A stretch of DNA of 25,780 bases from a virus. Positions 22,652 through 25,780 of this stretch are shown piece after piece. Below the pieces are notes generated by a model. That model saw only the letters and a program-made list of their open reading frames with translations, did not search any database and was not told the origin of the DNA. The stretch's first letter is position 1. The number at the start of each line of letters is the position of its first letter. The stretch is taken from positions 1 through 25,780 of the IMG/VR virus record IMGVR_UViG_3300021197_000963. The stretch is one strand, 5' to 3'. The translations under genes and the position numbers were made by a program.

Positions 22652-23142
22652 TGAGTGTAATCAGCGTAAAAGATGGTGCAATAAGTTTATCAGCACAAGA
22701 TGAAATCAGACAAATAACAGGCGGTAATACTTCAACTGTTGTAGTAACAGTAGCTAATATAAGTGATACACAAATATTATCACCAGCAGACAACGACTTC
22801 CTTGCATACGATGCCGCAAGTAGTAAATGGACAAACCAAAATTTAGCTGAAATAACAGGATTGGCAGCAGTAGCAAGTTCGGGGGACTATGCTGATCTAT
22901 TAAACAAACCAACATTATTTGATGGCGCATACAGTAGTCTAAGTGGACTGCCAACTTTATTCAGCGGAGCATACGCAGACCTGTCAGGTAAGCCAACACT
23001 AAATAGAACTGTGGGACACGCTTCAACAAGTTTACCCACTGGGACCACAGGGGACCTAATACACATAACAGATGATTCCAACAAGCCCGCATACTATAAC
23101 GGTAGTGCGTGGAAATATATTTCAGACAATACAGATGTATAA
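22651..23142 (+). CDS. Short tail fibre protein, 163 aa
   Basis: N-terminal ~50 residues attach, then 'ILSPADNDFLAYDAASSKWT' and 'YADLLNKPTLFDGAYSSLSG' with the repeated unit 'AYxxLSGxPTL' (two to three copies, about 75-118), typical of marine tail fibres. The C-terminus 'TGDLIHITDDSNKPAYYNGS' ends in a small tip domain like that at the end of the 2867 fibre. Starts in TAATG with the hub gene. Receptor binding is inferred. Confidence 0.75.
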   Translation: MSVISVKDGAISLSAQDEIRQITGGNTSTVVVTVANISDTQILSPADNDFLAYDAASSKWTNQNLAEITGLAAVASSGDYADLLNKPTLFDGAYSSLSGLPTLFSGAYADLSGKPTLNRTVGHASTSLPTGTTGDLIHITDDSNKPAYYNGSAWKYISDNTDV

Positions 23143-23153
23143 TAGAGGATCAA

Positions 23154-23669
23154 ATGAATACAACAATACCCAAACCCCAAGGTATTTGGAAATTTAGACA
23201 ATACACACACTACAACAAACTAAAAACAGTTTACTTCACAAATAAGATCATAGACAAAAATGCTGTGCCTGGCACAATAGCTTGTTTAACATTCCCACCA
23301 GGTGGAGGCATAGTAGTAGCCACAGATGCAGAAATAGATATAATTCGTGCAGATATAAATTTATGGAACAGTATATGTTTCATAATTCCAATGGAAGATA
23401 AACTAGCTATAGAATACAATATAGATCACTGTATTCGTGTAAGTGGAAACACACTAGCTTGGCGCAACTTTGAAAAAACTGGTAGTTTAACTAGAAATCC
23501 TGCAGATAATATATTAGAAAAAATGGCATATGATTATTTCGAAAATCTAATGAGCGGAACTCAACTAGCAGAAAAGTATGGACTTAATATAGGCAGTGTA
23601 TACAAATATCTAAGAGAACACAAAAGAACAGTTCTAAAAGAAACTGGTGTAATGCTGGAACGCACATAA
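23154..23669 (+). CDS. Protein with C-terminal helix-turn-helix, 171 aa
   Basis: Last gene before the control region. Residues 1-115 are an unrecognised alpha/beta domain ('FPPGGGIVVATDAEIDIIRA'). Residues about 128-160 form a clear helix-turn-helix: 'YFENLMSGTQLAEKYGLNIG' followed by 'SVYKYLREHKR', as in Trp-repressor-like or recombinase-like HTHs. A DNA-binding regulator or packaging/partner protein is likely. Start at ATG 23154, with AGAGGA 5-9 bases before. Location next to the inverted repeats and promoter at 24042 makes it a candidate regulator of that region; this is inference. Confidence 0.65.
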   Translation: MNTTIPKPQGIWKFRQYTHYNKLKTVYFTNKIIDKNAVPGTIACLTFPPGGGIVVATDAEIDIIRADINLWNSICFIIPMEDKLAIEYNIDHCIRVSGNTLAWRNFEKTGSLTRNPADNILEKMAYDYFENLMSGTQLAEKYGLNIGSVYKYLREHKRTVLKETGVMLERT

Positions 23670-23670
23670 T

Positions 23671-23678
23671 GATAAATA
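23671..23678 (+). promoter_or_regulatory. GATAAATA motif upstream of structured RNA
   Basis: Intergenic GATAAATA copy just after the 23154 gene. The 28-base stem-loop at 23684 begins six bases after it, so a transcript begun here would start with a hairpin. No protein gene with a ribosome binding site lies within 400 bases on the + strand, so the product may be the noncoding RNA at 23684-23863. Confidence 0.4.
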
Positions 23679-23683
23679 GTTAT

Positions 23684-23863
23684 AACAACAAGGCCGTCAA
23701 GTCCTGTTGTTTACAGTAGAGATACTGTCCTTTACAATTATAACAAGATGACAATCTAAAAGCAAATGCATTAGCAGGTCGACCCTAACTCATAGGTCTC
23801 TCCTTTCAATGTTCAACAACATAAAGCTGTAATCAGCCCCTTGTCCTGCTAATATCTTTTAGA
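23684..23863 (+). ncRNA. Candidate structured RNA with four-way junction
   Basis: On the + strand: hairpin 23684-23711 (7 bp, bulge, 2 bp, nine-base loop); hairpin ACAGTA-GAGA-TACTGT (23713-23728, GNRA loop); then P1 23755-23762 with 23856-23863 (8 bp), an internal loop, P2 23771-23778 with 23845-23852 (8 bp). Inside P2 are P3 GACC(c)TA/TAGGTC (23781-23798), P4 ATGTT/AACAT (23809-23822, loop CAAC) and P5 GCTG/CAGC (23826-23837, loop TAAT). All helices use perfect or nearly perfect pairing. The linker TCTCCTTTCA (23799-23808) is complementary to AAAGGAGA. The strand is uncertain, since most pairs hold on both; GATAAATA at 23671 and GNRA loops favour +. Confidence 0.5.
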
Positions 23864-24006
23864 ACCTTAAATAAAGCATAAACACCACATAATTCACCAA
23901 AGATGATAAATATATATGTAAGTGTTAATAAGTGATATACTTGATTTGCGAAAATAATTATAGCCGATTCTCCAATCAAATATATAATATCTATACGCTG
24001 TGCCAG
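23833..24006 (-). CDS. Possible small membrane protein with CTG start, 57 aa
   Basis: The only credible minus-strand gene. GAAGGAG lies seven bases before a CTG codon (24004-24006). The product, LAQRIDIIYLIGESAIIIFA and onward, has two hydrophobic spans (about 6-20 and 26-47: 'LLTLTYIFIIFGELCGVYAL') and a basic end KVLKDISRTRG. Against it: CTG is a rare start, no minus promoter is evident, the left arm of the inverted repeat lies within it, and AT-rich DNA gives hydrophobic reading frames by chance. Confidence 0.25.
   Translation of the reverse strand: MAQRIDIIYLIGESAIIIFANQVYHLLTLTYIFIIFGELCGVYALFKVLKDISRTRG
23905..23912 (+). promoter_or_regulatory. GATAAATA motif at the left arm of the inverted repeat
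   Basis: Sixth GATAAATA copy, eight bases before the left inverted-repeat arm (23920). No gene follows for about 220 bases on the + strand. Could promote a leader through the repeat, or be a chance copy. Confidence 0.25.
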
Positions 24007-24043
24007 TGTAAGACTCCTTCAAGTATATCTCTTATTAACACTT
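23920..24043. repeat. 25-bp near-perfect inverted repeat pair in the control region
   Basis: Left arm 23920-23944 begins AAGTGTTAATAAG and ends GATATACTTGA; the right arm 24019-24043 is its reverse complement with one mismatch. The 74-base spacer has no recognised element. The right arm's last two bases are the first two of the -35 box of the promoter at 24042. Arm centres are about 99 bp apart. Likely paired operator sites (possible DNA looping) or, if transcribed through, a long hairpin. Confidence 0.75.
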
Positions 24044-24070
24044 GACAACTGCTACAAATAGTAGTATAAT
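24042..24070 (+). promoter_or_regulatory. Perfect sigma-70 promoter of the right-hand gene cluster
   Basis: TTGACA (24042-24047), 17-base spacer, TATAAT (24065-24070). It faces the genes at 24129-25555 with a leader of about 50 bases. The -35 box overlaps the inverted-repeat arm, so a protein binding there would block RNA polymerase. Confidence 0.9.
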
Positions 24071-24098
24071 ATATTAAATGCCCAGTTAATAAGCTGAG

Positions 24099-24106
24099 TA
24101 TAAATA
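24099..24106 (+). promoter_or_regulatory. TATAAATA site in the leader of the 24129 gene
   Basis: An exact match to the T4 late promoter core, 23 bases before the ATG, between the sigma-70 promoter and the first right-hand gene. It may be a second, late-phase promoter or a chance match in AT-rich DNA. Confidence 0.25.
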
Positions 24107-24128
24107 CAATAACACAGGAGATATGATA

Positions 24129-24617
24129 ATGCAACAATATTATCCAACACTAAAAACAATGGAGGCTAGAGACTCCGAAATACAAGCCGCAAAGGGTAAA
24201 AGCAAACACCCCAGTGTTCAGCTTGTTCAGAGCCTAGCTGAAAGAAAGCGTATGCTAAAACCTTTATGCGAACTTCACGGTATGTATAAAGAAGATCCCA
24301 GCCTATTCCCAAAAAGATTAACAGACTCAGCTGGTAATCCAGTATTAATTGGTAATGACCATAAAAGCTATACTATAAAACAAATATTTGCACTATGGGC
24401 TAAAAAACTTCCAGATCATCTAACACTAAATGAAAGATATCATATATTTGAAAGCAGTGTTATGCGTAGTAATGCTATAGTAGAACATCTAGCAAATGAA
24501 ATTGCAGATGAAGGCAGAATACAAACCGCTGAAAGTTTAATTAAACACTATTATATTGTATATGATATAAATCAACATATACCAACATACAGAGAATCAC
24601 TATTTGAAACAGTCTAA
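24129..24617 (+). CDS. Hypothetical protein, 162 aa, first gene of the right cluster
   Basis: Unrecognised soluble, helical protein: 'MQQYYPTLKTMEARDSEIQA', a basic stretch 'AERKRMLKPLCELHGMYKED', then 'IFALWAKKLPDHLTLNERYH' and 'RIQTAESLIKHYYIVYDINQ'. I start at 24129 because AGGAG (24116-24120) is eight bases before it; the ATG at 24123 would be only two bases away. Directly behind the perfect promoter, so probably expressed soon after infection. A host-takeover or replication role is possible but not shown. Confidence 0.75.
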   Translation: MQQYYPTLKTMEARDSEIQAAKGKSKHPSVQLVQSLAERKRMLKPLCELHGMYKEDPSLFPKRLTDSAGNPVLIGNDHKSYTIKQIFALWAKKLPDHLTLNERYHIFESSVMRSNAIVEHLANEIADEGRIQTAESLIKHYYIVYDINQHIPTYRESLFETV

Positions 24618-24630
24618 AGGAGACATCGTA

Positions 24631-24846
24631 ATGAAAATGAGTAAGTATACCAAAAAAGAACAACTTGAAAACTTTGAACACGCTTTGAGTATGGCCATTC
24701 AGAATGCCGAACGCCAAAGCAACTCTGCTTATCCAACAGAATTGTCAAAGTTTATTGAACCACTTCGAGAATTAGACAGAGAACTTAGCCCAATTATGGA
24801 AAAGTATTTCAGAAAAGATTGGGATAAAGAGGATGCAACACTATGA
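24631..24846 (+). CDS. Hypothetical helical protein, 71 aa
   Basis: Small charged protein likely to be all-helical ('KKEQLENFEHALSMAIQNAE', 'LREL­DRELSPIMEKYFRKDW'-like second half). AAGGAG (24617-24622) lies eight bases before the ATG at 24631. Overlaps the next gene (ATGA). Unknown function; part of the four-gene cluster behind the 24042 promoter. Confidence 0.7.
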   Translation: MKMSKYTKKEQLENFEHALSMAIQNAERQSNSAYPTELSKFIEPLRELDRELSPIMEKYFRKDWDKEDATL

Positions 24847-25217
24847 CACACAAAGCAAAACAACAAACAACAGAAGAAATTAACCAAGAGAATTATGAGT
24901 ATAGAGAACTATTGATTAAACTTAATATTGAAGAAGATTTAAAATCACTAGATGAACCTATTGACTTCCTAATGTATATGCTAAGAGATTTAGCAATCAT
25001 AAGCCACGATATAGATGGTAATGATGAGTATATTGAATTTGATTGGGATGATGAAGGTGCAAAACTAGATTATTTATTGGATCACTTAACATCATATAAA
25101 AAGATGTCGAGAACCAAAGCATCATCAATGAAATCAAAACTAAAAAATATGCTTGATATGAATCCACCTAGTGCTGAAAGCATATTAAATAGTATTAGAG
25201 ACTCTAAGAAAAAATAA
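24843..25217 (+). CDS. Hypothetical acidic protein, 124 aa
   Basis: A highly acidic middle ('DIDGNDEYIEFDWDDEGAKL', about 56-75) is followed by a basic Lys/Ser-rich tail (SYKKMSRTKASSMKSKLKNM). Strongly acidic small early proteins are often DNA mimics or inhibitors of host or defence enzymes; that is only an analogy. Starts in ATGA with the previous gene and ends in TAATG with the next. Confidence 0.7.
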   Translation: MTHKAKQQTTEEINQENYEYRELLIKLNIEEDLKSLDEPIDFLMYMLRDLAIISHDIDGNDEYIEFDWDDEGAKLDYLLDHLTSYKKMSRTKASSMKSKLKNMLDMNPPSAESILNSIRDSKKK

Positions 25218-25555
25218 TGAGTAGACCTAAACCAACAATAATACTAGAGCATCGTGATGAAAATTACGATGCAATACAAATAATAAAAGCTGAGTATGTA
25301 TATGCAATAACATACAAAGATAAACCAATTGGTATTCGCACAATGAATACACTGATGAATTATCCTGGACCTAAATATTTAAAATCAACCTTTACAAACT
25401 CAGCACACGCATTTAACAGAAGTGATAAACTAAATGAAATGTTCAGTACCACAGACTTTAATGTAGCAATGATGTCACCAACTAAGACTGTTAAGCGAGA
25501 AGAAATACAACCTAAGTCAACACTAAAGAGGCGAGCTTCAAAAGACGCCTTTTAA
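25217..25555 (+). CDS. Hypothetical basic protein, 112 aa
   Basis: Starts in TAATG. 'YDAIQIIKAEYVYAITYKDK' suggests beta strands, then 'IGIRTMNTLMNYPGPKYLKS' and a basic tail 'EIQPKSTLKRRASKDAF'. No family recognised. Last gene of the cluster: a hairpin at its end may be the terminator. Confidence 0.7.
   Translation: MSRPKPTIILEHRDENYDAIQIIKAEYVYAITYKDKPIGIRTMNTLMNYPGPKYLKSTFTNSAHAFNRSDKLNEMFSTTDFNVAMMSPTKTVKREEIQPKSTLKRRASKDAF
25526..25553 (+). terminator. Weak candidate terminator at the end of the 25217 gene
   Basis: AAGAGGCG (25526-25533) pairs with CGCCTTTT (25546-25553), eight bp with one G-U, 12-base loop, and the 3' arm itself ends in four T. It lies over the last codons of the gene and just before the next promoter. 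The T-run is short, so termination may be partial. Confidence 0.4.
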
Positions 25556-25576
25556 ACGCATTTAAGCACAAAATAC

Positions 25577-25605
25577 TTGACAACGGGTAAGTAAGTGTGT
25601 ATAAT
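25577..25605 (+). promoter_or_regulatory. Perfect sigma-70 promoter at the right edge
   Basis: TTGACA (25577-25582), 17 bases, TATAAT (25600-25605). Upstream bases AAATAC then TTGACAAC resemble those at 24042 (AACAC then TTGACAAC). It faces the partial gene at 25633 with a leader of about 20 bases. Confidence 0.9.
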
Positions 25606-25632
25606 AAAAGAACATTAAGGAAGATACTAACA

Positions 25633-25780
25633 ATGGCTAACACAACAAAACGCACAGCTAAATTACAAAAGCGATTGGAATCACTTTCCAAGCGTTATTA
25701 TGGCACATCAGATCTTCACAGTTTATCATCAAGACAACTTGATAAAGTTGTAGGATGGACTATGAACTGGACAGAAGACA
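25633..25780 (+). CDS. Partial hypothetical protein, cut by the window end
   Basis: 49 codons are visible: basic N-terminus MANTTKRTAKLQKRLESLSK, then 'LHSLSSRQLDKVVGWTMNWT'. AAGGAAG about seven to eleven bases before ATG. The frame runs off the window. Basic and helical; too little to name. Its own perfect promoter suggests early expression at a high level. Confidence 0.7.
   Translation, partial: MANTTKRTAKLQKRLESLSKRYYGTSDLHSLSSRQLDKVVGWTMNWTED

Noticed and set aside
23755-23863. Cloverleaf-like fold as a tRNA
   Set aside because: The arms have wrong lengths (4-base middle loop), no T-loop TTCGA and no usable anticodon loop.
1-25780. Integrase, attachment site, CRISPR array or IS element
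   Set aside because: No matching protein, no regularly spaced repeat series and no terminal-repeat/transposase pair were seen.

Overview
The window is a stretch of a tailed-phage genome with long, non-contractile (siphovirus-type) tail genes. All well-supported genes lie on the + strand, are tightly packed (ATGA and TAATG overlaps) and have strong AGGAG-type ribosome binding sites, so a Gram-negative-type host with ordinary sigma-70 promoters is likely. The DNA is AT-rich by eye. The tail-fibre repeats (GDVxGDVxG, 'INGNLDVNGSTTTID', C-terminal 'YDGAGW'/'YNGSAW' domains) are of the kind seen in marine phages. No integrase, tRNA gene, IS element or CRISPR array was found.

Layout: 1-226 is the end of something upstream plus a leader. 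227-869 holds two small unknown genes. 1006-4552 is a duplicated adaptor/fibre module. 4618-4962 is a terminase small subunit-like protein. 4995-6169 is a run of seven very small basic or membrane proteins (lysis-like). 6189-7580 is a ParB-like/adenine methyltransferase fusion and 7567-8790 is the large terminase. 8792-8989 is a complete noncoding transcription unit: perfect promoter, structured RNA, intrinsic terminator. 9112-13126 holds portal, scaffold, capsid and connectors. 13170-17272 holds tail tube, a gp10-like protein, frameshifted tail chaperones and tape measure. 17272-23142 is the tail tip and a fibre. 23154-23669 has a C-terminal helix-turn-helix. 23670-24128 is a 460-bp control region. 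24129-25780 is a cluster of small unknown genes behind perfect sigma-70 promoters, presumably early genes.

Two regulatory languages are visible. Three perfect TTGACA-N17-TATAAT promoters (8792, 24042, 25577) drive the small RNA and the right-hand unknown genes. A different 8-mer, GATAAATA, resembling the T4 late promoter TATAAATA, occurs six times on the + strand, always between genes and mostly at the head of structural modules (190, 963, 9007, 10570, 23671, 23905). I infer early host-type transcription and a separate late promoter class.

The most novel items are: (1) the ~163-nt small RNA between terL and portal, with a 13-bp 5' stem, two tandem hairpins sharing a GAGU loop, and a CUCCU linker; (2) a second structured RNA with a four-way junction at 23755-23863, also with a CUCCU linker; (3) a 25-bp near-perfect inverted repeat whose right arm runs into the -35 box at 24042; (4) a T4 gene e-like arrangement at 182-219 in which the GATAAATA motif sits in the loop of a hairpin that would hide the ribosome binding site; and (5) a textbook -1 frameshift site in the tail chaperone gene. 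No database or folding program was run; all structures were read by hand.
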